From: Actinomycetota bacterium
GTDB taxonomy: Bacteria; Actinomycetota; Acidimicrobiia; Acidimicrobiales; RAAP-2
NCBI GenBank assembly: GCA_009701115.1
Contig: WLKR01000012.1
Location: 1-15,058, forward strand
Direction: 5' to 3'
DNA: 15,058 nt
Both the position numbers and the translations under genes were made by a program. The number at the start of each line of letters is the position of its first letter. Within the stretch, counting starts at the first letter, position 1. Below the pieces are notes generated by a model. The model saw only the letters and a list, made by a program, of their open reading frames with translations. It ran no database searches and had not been told where the DNA came from. Of this stretch, positions 8,022 to 15,058 are shown piece by piece.

Positions 8022-8773
8022 AAGTCCACCAAGACTGGGGCGTGATCCGAGGGCTTTTCTCCCTTACGGGCTTCCCGATCAATCCAGGACGCACTCGCCG
8101 TAGCCACAACGGGTGCCGAGCAGTACAGCAGGTCAATCCGCAGGCCCCAGCCTCGACGGAAACAGCCATTGCGATAGTCCCACCACGAGTAGCACGGCTC
8201 ATCGGGATTGAGCTGACGCGTGATGTCAACGAGACCCAAGGACTCGATCCGACGCAACGCTTCTCGTTCGGGCTCGCTGACGTGGGTTGCCCCGACAAAC
8301 GCTGATACGTCGTAGCAGTCAAAATCAGTGGGGGTGACGTTGAAGTCGCCGCCAACCACGAGAGGCATCGCGGGGTCATAGGTGGCCAGACGACCGTGCA
8401 GTGACTCCAGCCAACGCAACTTGTATTCGTAGTGCGGGTTGTCCAGCGCACGGCCATTGGGGATGTAGCAGGAGTAGACCCGCACGCCGCCACACGTGGC
8501 TGCAATCACCCGAGCCTCTTCTTCGGGTTCACCAAAGCCTTGCACTACGTCCTCGAGACCAACTCTCGAAAGAATGGCGACGCCGTTCCATTGGCTCAGC
8601 CCAAAGTGGGCCGATTCGTAGCCCATTTCTCGCAGAGCATCGAAGGGGAACTTTTCATCACGCTGCTTGGTCTCTTGGAGCAAAACGACATCAACGTCAC
8701 GAGTCTGGAGGAACTCCTCGACCCGAGGAAAGCGTGCGTTCATTGAATTCACATTCCACGTTGCAATCCTCAT
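8018..8773 (-). CDS. xth: Exodeoxyribonuclease III (AP endonuclease)
   Basis: This 251-residue enzyme of the EEP nuclease family cleaves abasic sites and degrades duplex DNA from 3' ends in base excision repair. The catalytic residues are all recognisable: Asn7 in ATWNVNS, Glu34 in LLQETK, Tyr103 in YIPNG, Asp143 and Asn145 in GGDFNV, Asp214 in LRIDLLY, and Asp243-His244 in PSDHAPV. They correspond to Asn7, Glu34, Tyr109, Asp151, Asn153, Asp229, Asp258 and His259 of E. coli ExoIII. The frame is open 37 residues further upstream, but MRIATWN is the family's own start and its ATG overlaps the upstream dehydratase stop as ATGA, with GGTGGA six bases before it. It is the last gene of the kgd operon, and its stop overlaps that of the convergent ThDP enzyme. 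Confidence 0.95.
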   Translation of the reverse strand: MRIATWNVNSMNARFPRVEEFLQTRDVDVVLLQETKQRDEKFPFDALREMGYESAHFGLSQWNGVAILSRVGLEDVVQGFGEPEEEARVIAATCGGVRVYSCYIPNGRALDNPHYEYKLRWLESLHGRLATYDPAMPLVVGGDFNVTPTDFDCYDVSAFVGATHVSEPEREALRRIESLGLVDITRQLNPDEPCYSWWDYRNGCFRRGWGLRIDLLYCSAPVVATASASWIDREARKGEKPSDHAPVLVDF

Positions 8774-9195
8774 TCGGCGTCCACCACAACAAAGAGCAGG
8801 TCGGCCTCGGCAACCACCTGGCCGTTCACTAGGGCCCGACCCGACCCCTTGCCGCCACGCGCCGAGAGTTGCGTCATTTCGCACTCCAGCGTGATTTCAT
8901 CATTCGGGAGGACTTGACGGCGAAAGCGGGCACGCTCAACGCCACCAAAGAGTGGCAGTTTGCCCGCGTACCGTTCGTCGGCCAAAACGGCGACGGCGCC
9001 ACACTGGGCCATCGATTCAACGAGCAACACGCCAGGGACAACTGGGCGCCCCGGGAAATGACCGGCGAAGAATGGCTCATCTGCTCCGGGCGTCCACGTC
9101 GCACGAGCCGAAACTCCGGGCTGCACTTCCGTGACAACGTCAAGTAATAAGAATGGCTTTCGGTGAGGCAACCACGTAGTGGGATCAAAAACCAT
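8770..9195 (-). CDS. fabZ: FabZ-type 3-hydroxyacyl-ACP dehydratase
   Basis: This 141-residue hot-dog-fold protein is the size expected for FabZ. It shows LPHRKPFLLLD at 9-19 and the active-site segment GHFPGRPVVPGVLLVE at 45-60, whose His46 and Glu60 match the catalytic pair of FabZ, followed by SMAQ. FabZ removes water from 3-hydroxyacyl-ACP in fatty acid elongation. The frame stays open upstream to 9585, but that stretch is antisense-like Arg/Leu/Ser/Pro-rich sequence inside the neighbouring gene. ATG at 9195 gives the family's natural start, MVFDPTTWLPHRKPF, four bases after the upstream stop. No acyl carrier protein or other fatty-acid synthesis gene is close by. A related hot-dog dehydratase acting on another acyl carrier substrate is possible. 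Confidence 0.9.
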   Translation of the reverse strand: MVFDPTTWLPHRKPFLLLDVVTEVQPGVSARATWTPGADEPFFAGHFPGRPVVPGVLLVESMAQCGAVAVLADERYAGKLPLFGGVERARFRRQVLPNDEITLECEMTQLSARGGKGSGRALVNGQVVAEADLLFVVVDAE

Positions 9196-9199
9196 ATTC

Positions 9200-10168
9200 C
9201 TATGGTGCCACGAGTGAGAGCTCAGCAATGCGACGATCCTTGTCGACGGCCGAGAACCGGAACTTGTGAGACGAACCACGCTTGAGGACATCTCGAGCTC
9301 GAGCCGGGGCCGGGTCACCGAGCGATGTCGTCGGGGCGTAACACTGCACTGGCTGGCCGTCCATAGAAACTTCGATGATCGCGCCGTGCGAGGTAAATCC
9401 GACCACGGTGCCTTCGAGGTGCGAGCGAAGCTTGAACTTCGTGAGAAACGTCGAGAACAGGGCTTCAGAGTTAACTGGAGCTCGATCGCGCTTGGCCGCG
9501 GGAGAAGTAGATGCCGCCTTCTTGGCAACTGCCTTAGCGGGAGACTTCTTAGCGGGCGCCTTAGCGGCAGGCTCGGGGGCCTCAACCTTCTTAACGCTCT
9601 TAGGCGCAGCAGTCTTTGGGGCCTTAGGGGCGGCCTTGGCGGCCTTAGGCGTCAAAGTAGTACCAATGGTCGGCTTCTTGCCGTCGGGCAACACGATGGC
9701 CAGTTTCTTTGCGGGCGCCGTGCGCGCCGAACCCTTGACGGGGACGCGGGCAGTAAAGATCCAGCCCACGCGTGGCACGGGCTTTCCGCCGATAAGGCGA
9801 TCTTCTTCAAAGAGCCACGGGTGATCGCTCTGAAACTCCTGGAAGGAGTCATTACTTAGAACGACACCACCAATGCGTTCGGCAATTTTGAGAATGAATG
9901 CATCGCCACGGCCCACTGAGCCTGCTGGCGGGGAAACCATGTCGCCGGCCGCCTCGAGCTCCTTGAACGCGACCTGCTCAGAAGCAGCAATCCGGTGCCC
10001 GAAGGTTGCATCGACCACCACCAGCATTTCGGCGCCGGGATACTCAACTAGAAACGAGGAGACGGCATCGCGAAGCTGCGGCAAGCTGGGCGTACTGCGA
10101 CCTTCGGTGGCGAGGTTGGAGCCGTCTACGACGACTCGCATCTTTCCTTTACTTTTAACGGCACTCAC
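9200..10168 (-). CDS. NYN/PIN-like nuclease domain with Lys/Ala linker and S1-like tail
   Basis: The protein has 322 residues in three parts. Residues 11-135 resemble the NYN/PIN ribonuclease fold of the Zc3h12a type: VVVDGSN at 12-18 with acidic Asp15, VVVDATFGH at 50-58 with Asp53, GRGDAFILKIAE at 86-97 with Asp89, and VLSNDSFQEF at 103-112 with Asp107. Residues 150-228 are a Lys, Ala and Pro-rich linker like a histone H1 tail. Residues 236-322 look like an S1/OB-type RNA-binding domain (LEGTVVGFTSHGAIIEV, then a strand ending RRIAELSL). An RNA-cleaving or RNA-binding role is inferred from this architecture. The start is GTG at 10168, overlapping the kgd stop as GTGA. ATG at 10141 is an alternative, since it begins exactly at MRVVVDGSN. 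It lies four bases upstream of fabZ in the kgd operon. Confidence 0.75.
   Translation of the reverse strand: MSAVKSKGKMRVVVDGSNLATEGRSTPSLPQLRDAVSSFLVEYPGAEMLVVVDATFGHRIAASEQVAFKELEAAGDMVSPPAGSVGRGDAFILKIAERIGGVVLSNDSFQEFQSDHPWLFEEDRLIGGKPVPRVGWIFTARVPVKGSARTAPAKKLAIVLPDGKKPTIGTTLTPKAAKAAPKAPKTAAPKSVKKVEAPEPAAKAPAKKSPAKAVAKKAASTSPAAKRDRAPVNSEALFSTFLTKFKLRSHLEGTVVGFTSHGAIIEVSMDGQPVQCYAPTTSLGDPAPARARDVLKRGSSHKFRFSAVDKDRRIAELSLVAP
9485..9679 (-). repeat. Low-complexity Lys/Ala/Pro-rich coding tract
   Basis: This part of the NYN-S1 gene encodes roughly residues 164-228, dominated by Ala, Lys and Pro in irregular short units such as KAAKAAPKAPK and PAKKSPAKAVAKKAA. The DNA accordingly has degenerate internal repetition (gccttag-like units on the plus strand). 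It is positively charged and probably unstructured, so it may act as a flexible nucleic-acid-binding linker. Its length may vary between strains. Confidence 0.7.
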
Positions 10169-13100
10169 CCGATGGCCCGACTCAGCAGGTCGGCCTGCTC
10201 AGCTGCGTGGACCAGTGAGGAGCCCGTCGCCGGCGATGCAGATTCGGCTCGAGTGACGTGGCGGAGCTTGGCGTTGCCACTAAGCGTCCGGTGCATTTGC
10301 TGGTGCACAAACGGCCAGGCACCCATGTTCTCCGGCTCCTCTTGGAGCCAGACAACCTCAGCCACGTTGGTAAAGCGCTCAAGGAGTCCGGCGATGGCAT
10401 CTGCGGGCCAAGGGTAGATCTGCTCAACCCGAGCAATCGCCACGTGACCGGCAGTAGAAATCGACGCACGATGCGCTTCGACCTCATGCCCCACCTTGCC
10501 CGTCGCGAGAACTAGTCGTGTGACGGCAGCATCATCGTCAGCAACGTTGCAGACCACCGTCTGGAATGACCCCTCGACGAGTTCATCGAGCGGAGAGCGA
10601 GTCGCCGTGGCCCGGAGCATTGACTTGGGAGTGAAAATAACAAGTGGCGTCGAGTTCTCACGTCGTACCTGGCTACGCAGCAGGTGAAAGTATTGCGCTG
10701 CAGTCGTGGGTTGCGTTACGCGCATGTTGTTGCGGGCGCAGAGCGTCAAGAAGCGCTCGATTCGACCGCTCGAGTGTTCGGGCCCCTGACCTTCGTAGCC
10801 GTGTGGCAGCAGCATGACCAAGTTGGCACTCTGACCCCACTTGTCATCCGCGGCAACAATGAAGTTGTCAATGATGATCTGCGCGCCATTAACAAAGTCA
10901 CCAAACTGGGCTTCCCAGGCCACGAGGGCTCGCTTCGCTTCAACGGAGTAGCCATATTCGTATCCGAGGGCGGCGTACTCACTAAGGAACGAGTCACGAA
11001 CAGTGAAGAATCCATCGGCGCCGTCTAGGTGGCTGAGGGGAATCCACTGATCGCCATTGAGATTGTCAATGAAGGCAGCGTGCCGCTGTGAGAACGTACC
11101 CCGACGGGAGTCTTGACCCATGAGGCGTACGTTCGTGCCCTCCACGAGCAGCGAACCGAAGGCCATGGCCTCACCGAGACTCCAGTCAACTTCGCCTTCG
11201 GCGACCATTTGAGCTCGCTGAGCGAACTGACGCTCCAACTTTGGATGCATCGTGAAGCCTTCAGGGACTCGGCCCGTGGCATTGGCAATGGCGAGCAGTA
11301 CTTCCCGCGCGACACCAGTGGCCGGAGCTGGCAGATCGGGGTGCACTTCGAGTGGTGACACTGCGTCGAGGACGGGCTTAGGGATAGTTCGAACTTCGTC
11401 GAGAACTTCCTGGAGCTTTTGGTTGAATGCATTGAGAGATGCCTCGGCCGCCTCGAGGTCGAGGTCACCTCGGCGGATCAAGGTCTCGGTGTAAATCTTG
11501 CGGACTGAACGCGTCTGATCGATTACGCGATACATCAAGGGCTGGGTGTAACTCGGGTCATCACCTTCGTTGTGACCGTGGCGGCGATAGCAGACAATAT
11601 CCAGGACGATGTCACGCTTAAAGGTTTCGCGGTAATCAATAGCCAACTTCGCGGCGCGAGCGCACGCTTCAGGGTCATCGCCGTTGACGTGAATAATCGG
11701 CGCCTGAATCATCTTCGCTACATCGGTTGGATAGAAGCTCGAACGAGACGACGATGGTGCAGTAGTGAAGCCCACCTGGTTGTTAATCACGATATGCACG
11801 GTGCCGCCAATGCGATAACCGGAGAGCTGAGACATATTCAGGGTCTCGGCGACCACGCCCTGGCCAGCGAAGGCAGCGTCACCGTGAATCAGAATGGCAA
11901 GTCCAGGGAACTTGTCGGGCATCGGCACGACCGACGAACCGTCACTCGGCCGGATAACAAGATCTTGTTTAGCTCGGACGATCCCTTCAACCACAGGGTT
12001 GACTGCTTCGAGATGGGACGGGTTGGACGCCATGGCGACCGAGACTCGGGCGCCAGCTGGCGAGGTGTAGTGACCGGTGGCTCCCTTGTGGTACTTCACG
12101 TCACCGGAACCCTGAACACTTTCGGGATCGAGATTGCCTTCGAACTCGCTGAAGATGTCGCTGTAGCTCTTTCCGACAACATTGGCGAGGATATTGAGTC
12201 GTCCCCGGTGGGCCATGCCGATGATCACGTCGCTGGCCCCGTTATCGGCGGCAGCACTGATGATGGCATCGAGAGCCACGATGGTGGATTCACCACCTTC
12301 GAGACCAAAACGCTTCTGCCCGACGTAGCGGGTATGGAGAAACTTCTCAAAGACTTCAGCGGCCGTGAGTTTCTCCATGATGCGCTGTTGTCCGGCGGGC
12401 GTCACGGCGGTGGCAACCCCTTCGAGTCGCTGCTGGAACCACTTCTTTTGATCGAGGTCCATGATGTGCATGAACTCCACGCCCATCGTGCGGCAGTAGG
12501 CATCGCGCAGAATACTGAGCGCTTGATCCAACGTGGCGTGCGTCTTGCCCGCCAGACCATCGACAACAAAGGTTCGAGAGAGGTCCCAAATCGTTAGTCC
12601 GTAGTGGGCTAATTCAAGTTCGGCGTGTTGCGCCGGTGGTTCGGCCCGTAGTGGATCTAGGTCCGCCTGCAGATGGCCGCGAACCCGATACATGTTGATG
12701 AGTTCCTGGACTCGAATCTGCTTAAGGATCTGCTCATCAGCATTGGTTGAATCGTTGGTGTCCTTGGCCCACTGCGCCGGCTCGTAGGGAACGCCCATAG
12801 CAGTGAAGGCCTCTTCGTAGAAGTCGTGACTTCCAGTGAGGCATTCGGCAACGTACTTCAAGAACAGGCCTGACTCGGCACCCTGAATGATCCGGTGGTC
12901 ATAGGTCGACGTCAGCGTCATCACCTTGCCGACGCCCATCGCCGCGAGTGCGCGTGGATCGGCCGATTCAAAGCCCGCGGGCCAGCCCAGTGCGCCAACG
13001 CCGAAGATGGCACCCTGTCCTGGCATGAGTCGAGGCACCGACTGCACCGTTCCGATAGTTCCGGGGTTAGTTAACGAGACCGTTGCTCCGGCGAGATCAT

Positions 13101-13782
13101 CGGCGCCAGCCTTGCCACCATGAATCTTGCGAACGAGTTCTTCGTACGCGAAGACAAACCCTCGGAAGTCGTACGTGTCGGCATCTTTAATAACGGGGAC
13201 CATCAAATTGCGAGTCCCGTCGCTCTTTTCCACGTCAACCGCCAAACCAAATCCCACGTGCTCGTGGCGAAGCACACCTGGTGTGCCCTTTTCGTCTACG
13301 GCGTCAACAAAGGTCGCGTTCATCGTTGGAACGACTTGGAGCCCACGAATCATCGCGTACGCGATGAAGTGGGTGAATGAAACCTTGGTGCCAGTCGTTC
13401 GACTAAGCGCCTCGTTCATCGCCACGCGGTTTACTTCAAGGAGACGCGCCGAAACTGACCGCACACTGGTCGCGGTGGGAACGGAAAGGCTGGCGTTCAT
13501 ATTGGCCGCAATACGCGCGGCCGCACCACGTAGCGGTGTGGCGTCTTTATTTACGATGGCCTCAACGGGAGGCTTTGCTGGAGCTCCGTCGAGTGGTCCG
13601 GCCACAGTGGGGACTGTAGGCATAGGGGCGCGTTGATAGTCGGCGAAGAACTCCTGCCAGGTCGGTGAGACCGAGGAAGGGTCGCTCAGAAATTGCTCGT
13701 AGAGGTCGTCAATGAGCCAGGCATTCGGACCGAACGACCCCGACTTGGCAATGTTGGAAACCGAATCAGATGAGGTTGGCAC
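10165..13782 (-). CDS. kgd: Multifunctional 2-oxoglutarate decarboxylase/dehydrogenase (fused E2-like/E1)
   Basis: This 1205-residue protein matches the actinobacterial Kgd fusion in length and order. It converts 2-oxoglutarate through ThDP chemistry in the TCA cycle. Residues 19-50 are the E1 N-terminal segment (NAWLIDDLYEQFL, then SPTWQEFFADY). Residues 85-325 form an acyltransferase-like E2 catalytic domain with TSTYDHRIIQG, where His296 is the expected catalytic His. No lipoyl domain is present, as in other Kgd proteins. The E1 part has MAHRGRLN at 533-540, SNPSHLE at 596-602, the ThDP segment HGDAAFAGQGVVAE at 643-656, INNQVGFTT at 676-684 and RRHGHNEGDDPSYTQP at 743-758. The start is GTG at 13782, just before the conserved N-terminus. 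An AAAAGG run ends one base before it, so the ribosome site is weak. It leads a minus-strand operon, overlapping the NYN-S1 gene by GTGA. Confidence 0.96.
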   Translation of the reverse strand: MPTSSDSVSNIAKSGSFGPNAWLIDDLYEQFLSDPSSVSPTWQEFFADYQRAPMPTVPTVAGPLDGAPAKPPVEAIVNKDATPLRGAAARIAANMNASLSVPTATSVRSVSARLLEVNRVAMNEALSRTTGTKVSFTHFIAYAMIRGLQVVPTMNATFVDAVDEKGTPGVLRHEHVGFGLAVDVEKSDGTRNLMVPVIKDADTYDFRGFVFAYEELVRKIHGGKAGADDLAGATVSLTNPGTIGTVQSVPRLMPGQGAIFGVGALGWPAGFESADPRALAAMGVGKVMTLTSTYDHRIIQGAESGLFLKYVAECLTGSHDFYEEAFTAMGVPYEPAQWAKDTNDSTNADEQILKQIRVQELINMYRVRGHLQADLDPLRAEPPAQHAELELAHYGLTIWDLSRTFVVDGLAGKTHATLDQALSILRDAYCRTMGVEFMHIMDLDQKKWFQQRLEGVATAVTPAGQQRIMEKLTAAEVFEKFLHTRYVGQKRFGLEGGESTIVALDAIISAAADNGASDVIIGMAHRGRLNILANVVGKSYSDIFSEFEGNLDPESVQGSGDVKYHKGATGHYTSPAGARVSVAMASNPSHLEAVNPVVEGIVRAKQDLVIRPSDGSSVVPMPDKFPGLAILIHGDAAFAGQGVVAETLNMSQLSGYRIGGTVHIVINNQVGFTTAPSSSRSSFYPTDVAKMIQAPIIHVNGDDPEACARAAKLAIDYRETFKRDIVLDIVCYRRHGHNEGDDPSYTQPLMYRVIDQTRSVRKIYTETLIRRGDLDLEAAEASLNAFNQKLQEVLDEVRTIPKPVLDAVSPLEVHPDLPAPATGVAREVLLAIANATGRVPEGFTMHPKLERQFAQRAQMVAEGEVDWSLGEAMAFGSLLVEGTNVRLMGQDSRRGTFSQRHAAFIDNLNGDQWIPLSHLDGADGFFTVRDSFLSEYAALGYEYGYSVEAKRALVAWEAQFGDFVNGAQIIIDNFIVAADDKWGQSANLVMLLPHGYEGQGPEHSSGRIERFLTLCARNNMRVTQPTTAAQYFHLLRSQVRRENSTPLVIFTPKSMLRATATRSPLDELVEGSFQTVVCNVADDDAAVTRLVLATGKVGHEVEAHRASISTAGHVAIARVEQIYPWPADAIAGLLERFTNVAEVVWLQEEPENMGAWPFVHQQMHRTLSGNAKLRHVTRAESASPATGSSLVHAAEQADLLSRAIG

Positions 13783-13857
13783 GCCTTTTAGGTTAGAGGC
13801 ACTGCGGACCGTTATTACAAGGCATTAATTTTTCTTTCTACCGGTAGGTTTCTACCC
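13783..13857. promoter_or_regulatory. Divergent promoter region with palindrome and direct repeat
   Basis: This short AT-rich gap separates kgd (minus) from the hydrolase (plus). It holds the perfect 10-base palindrome CTACCGGTAG at 13838-13847 and the direct repeat TTTCTACC at 13835-13842 and 13849-13856, 14 bases apart. On the minus strand TGTAAT near 13818-13813 is a possible -10 for kgd, but the -35 position is poor. A regulator controlling kgd or both directions could bind the repeat. This is inference from position and symmetry only. Confidence 0.35.
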
Positions 13858-14658
13858 ATACGACCCGCTGATTCCGACCCCCTAGGCCTCACCGCCCTTC
13901 CACTGCCCGAGATTCCCCATCTTGCCGTCTGGGAGCGGACTACTGACACCCCGCTGGCAACCGTTATCTGTGTTCACGGGGGCCTCGACCGGGGAGGCTC
14001 CTTTGCCCGAATGGCCCGGCGAATGGACCACTACCGGGTCATCGCCTACGACCGTCGGGGATACCAGCAGTCTCGAAACCGTCAGCCCCTCAGTCTCGAC
14101 GGCCACGCCGAGGACTTACGGGCCTTAGTGGATGCCGTCAGAAACGATCGACCGACGGTGGTTTTTGGTCACTCCTACGGTGGCGTCGTGGCGTTACGCA
14201 GCACTGAAGTCGGTGCGACCTTTGACGCCATGGTGACCTACGAACCTCCGCTCCCCTGGCTCGTTCCCCGCACAGGGTCCTTCGGCGACCTGAACCCCGA
14301 TCCGGCGGCCGAAGCGGAGTCATTCTTTCGGCGCATGGTCTCGAATTCGGCCTGGGAACGCATGAGTGATGCCGAGCAGCAGTCTCGTCGAAGTGACGGC
14401 CCTGCCCTCCACGACGACCTTTCGACGATTCGCAACACCACCGCGGCAGTGAACTGGTCCGGCGTGGCCACTCCGTGGACGTACGGGCACGGCGATACCG
14501 CAGACCGCCTCGAGTACTACGAATCAATCGCCGCAGGCCTCCGCCGAGATCTGCCCACAATCACGACAACCAAAGTGACTCACGCCGGCCACGGAGCTCA
14601 CCTCAGCAATCCCGAGGCCATGGTCCGCCTCATCGACTACCGACTGGAACAACTATGA
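13858..14658 (+). CDS. Alpha/beta hydrolase without a canonical start codon
   Basis: This is an alpha/beta-fold hydrolase of unknown substrate. The first ATG in frame is 14011, but that would cut off ATVICVHGGLDRGG, the strand and HGG oxyanion segment every family member needs. I read the frame upstream by hand: it is open to a TAG at 13789 and contains no ATG, GTG or TTG before 14011. I therefore mark a provisional start at ATA 13858 (266 residues); CTG at 13903 or ATT at 13828 are alternatives. In that numbering VHGG is at 39-42, the nucleophile elbow GHSYGG is at 104-109 (Ser106), a likely acid Asp213 lies in YGHGD, and GHGAH near 244-248 carries the catalytic His. The stop overlaps the next ATG as ATGA. 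The fold is secure. The start is not: rare start, sequencing error or 5' damage are all possible. Confidence 0.7.
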   Translation: MRPADSDPLGLTALPLPEIPHLAVWERTTDTPLATVICVHGGLDRGGSFARMARRMDHYRVIAYDRRGYQQSRNRQPLSLDGHAEDLRALVDAVRNDRPTVVFGHSYGGVVALRSTEVGATFDAMVTYEPPLPWLVPRTGSFGDLNPDPAAEAESFFRRMVSNSAWERMSDAEQQSRRSDGPALHDDLSTIRNTTAAVNWSGVATPWTYGHGDTADRLEYYESIAAGLRRDLPTITTTKVTHAGHGAHLSNPEAMVRLIDYRLEQL

Positions 14659-15058
14659 AAATTGCGATCACTGGTGCCACTGGTTTTCTTGGACGCGCTT
14701 TAGTCGCTTCATTGATTGAGCGTGGCGACACGCCCATCCTCTTCTCCCGGGCTCAAACGGCTGAACGAAACGTTGTACGTTGGCAACCTTCGGCTGGAGA
14801 AGTCAATCGAGACGATCTCGCCCGCGTCGGGAGTATCGACGTATTCGTTCACCTCGCCGGGGCTGGTATTGCCGACAAGCGATGGACGGCAGGCCGTAAG
14901 AAGGAAATTCTTGAATCTCGAACAAACGGCACAGCCCTACTCGCCAAAACCATCGTTGGGCTCGAGACTCCACCCGCCGTCGTACTCAGCGGCTCGGCCA
15001 TCGGCTACTACGGCTCCAAGGGCGATGAAGTTCTCACCGAAGCGAGTCCTCCTGGCGA
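14655..15058 (+). CDS. TIGR01777-type NAD(P)-binding epimerase/oxidoreductase, 3' end cut
   Basis: The gene starts with ATG at 14655, overlapping the hydrolase stop as ATGA, and runs off the right edge after 134 codons. It begins MKIAITGATGFLGRALV, a Rossmann dinucleotide-binding motif with GATGFLG at residues 7-13. It continues with VHLAGAGIADKRWTAGRKK and SGSAIGYYG, followed by GDEVLTEASPPG. These match the TIGR01777 family (E. coli YfcH-like, related to cell-division-associated SulA homologues in plants), a branch of extended short-chain dehydrogenases with unknown substrate. The full length should be about 300 residues. The family call is firm; the function is unknown. Confidence 0.9.
   Translation, partial: MKIAITGATGFLGRALVASLIERGDTPILFSRAQTAERNVVRWQPSAGEVNRDDLARVGSIDVFVHLAGAGIADKRWTAGRKKEILESRTNGTALLAKTIVGLETPPAVVLSGSAIGYYGSKGDEVLTEASPPG

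Noticed and set aside
8774..8884. 37-codon upstream extension of xth
   Set aside because: ExoIII proteins start at the MRIATWN strand, and the ATG at 8773 makes an ATGA overlap with fabZ.
9196..9585. 130-codon upstream extension of the fabZ frame
   Set aside because: It lies inside the NYN-S1 gene in another frame and is Arg/Leu/Pro/Ser-rich from the repetitive tract. FabZ normally starts at MVFDPTTW.
9266..9859. 197-codon plus-strand frame with Gly/Leu/Arg repeats
   Set aside because: It is the antisense image of the Lys/Ala/Pro linker and the domains flanking it, with no independent start signal or domain.
11572..12597. Long open frame of 341 codons on the plus strand
   Set aside because: It is fully antisense to the conserved E1 part of kgd and has no recognisable domain. 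It reflects codon composition of the opposite strand.
1..15058. Search by eye for tRNA, rRNA, CRISPR, transposase, phage or toxin-antitoxin genes
   Set aside because: Nothing met even a weak standard. Nearly the whole window is filled by the listed coding genes.

Overview
This window looks like a stretch of actinobacterial chromosome, with mostly housekeeping content. The best taxonomic clue is a single 1205-residue fused 2-oxoglutarate decarboxylase/dehydrogenase with an acyltransferase-like N-terminal domain (the Kgd type). That architecture is known from actinobacteria. The moderately GC-rich composition, the GTG starts and the very tight gene packing agree. A lineage such as Acidimicrobiia is possible, but this is inference and no rRNA or other marker is present. 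I see no tRNA, rRNA, CRISPR array, insertion sequence or phage gene.

Layout. (1) Positions 1-3404, minus strand: an alpha/beta hydrolase, a membrane-anchored MurF-type ligase and D-Ala-D-Ala ligase (cut by the left edge). The first two are joined by an ATGA stop/start overlap, and the third follows after 23 bases. The last two genes fit the D-Ala-D-Ala branch of peptidoglycan precursor synthesis. (2) Positions 3477-8021, plus strand: a compact UvrD-like helicase, a GlcD-type FAD-linked oxidase and a ThDP-dependent enzyme resembling benzoylformate decarboxylase. All three overlap. The two metabolic enzymes could act in sequence: 2-hydroxyacid to 2-oxoacid, then decarboxylation or carboligation. 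(3) Positions 8018-13782, minus strand: kgd, an NYN/PIN-nuclease-like protein with a Lys/Ala/Pro-rich linker and an S1-like tail, a FabZ-type dehydratase and exonuclease III. These are packed by a GTGA overlap, a 4-base gap and an ATGA overlap. (4) From about 13858 to the right edge, plus strand: a second alpha/beta hydrolase with no ordinary start codon in a suitable place, then a TIGR01777-type NAD(P)-binding oxidoreductase cut by the right edge.

Regions 1 and 2 diverge from a gap of about 70 bases near 3405-3476. Regions 3 and 4 diverge from a gap of about 75 bases near 13783-13857, which holds a 10-base palindrome and a direct repeat. Regions 2 and 3 converge with their stop codons overlapping at 8018-8021. 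No stretch longer than 300 bases lacks a gene.

The points most worth a second look are the NYN-linker-S1 protein inside the kgd operon, the MurF-like ligase whose usual N-terminal substrate domain is replaced by membrane helices, the oxidase/ThDP enzyme pair, and the hydrolase without a normal start codon. I found no clear defence island or other plainly new multi-gene system.
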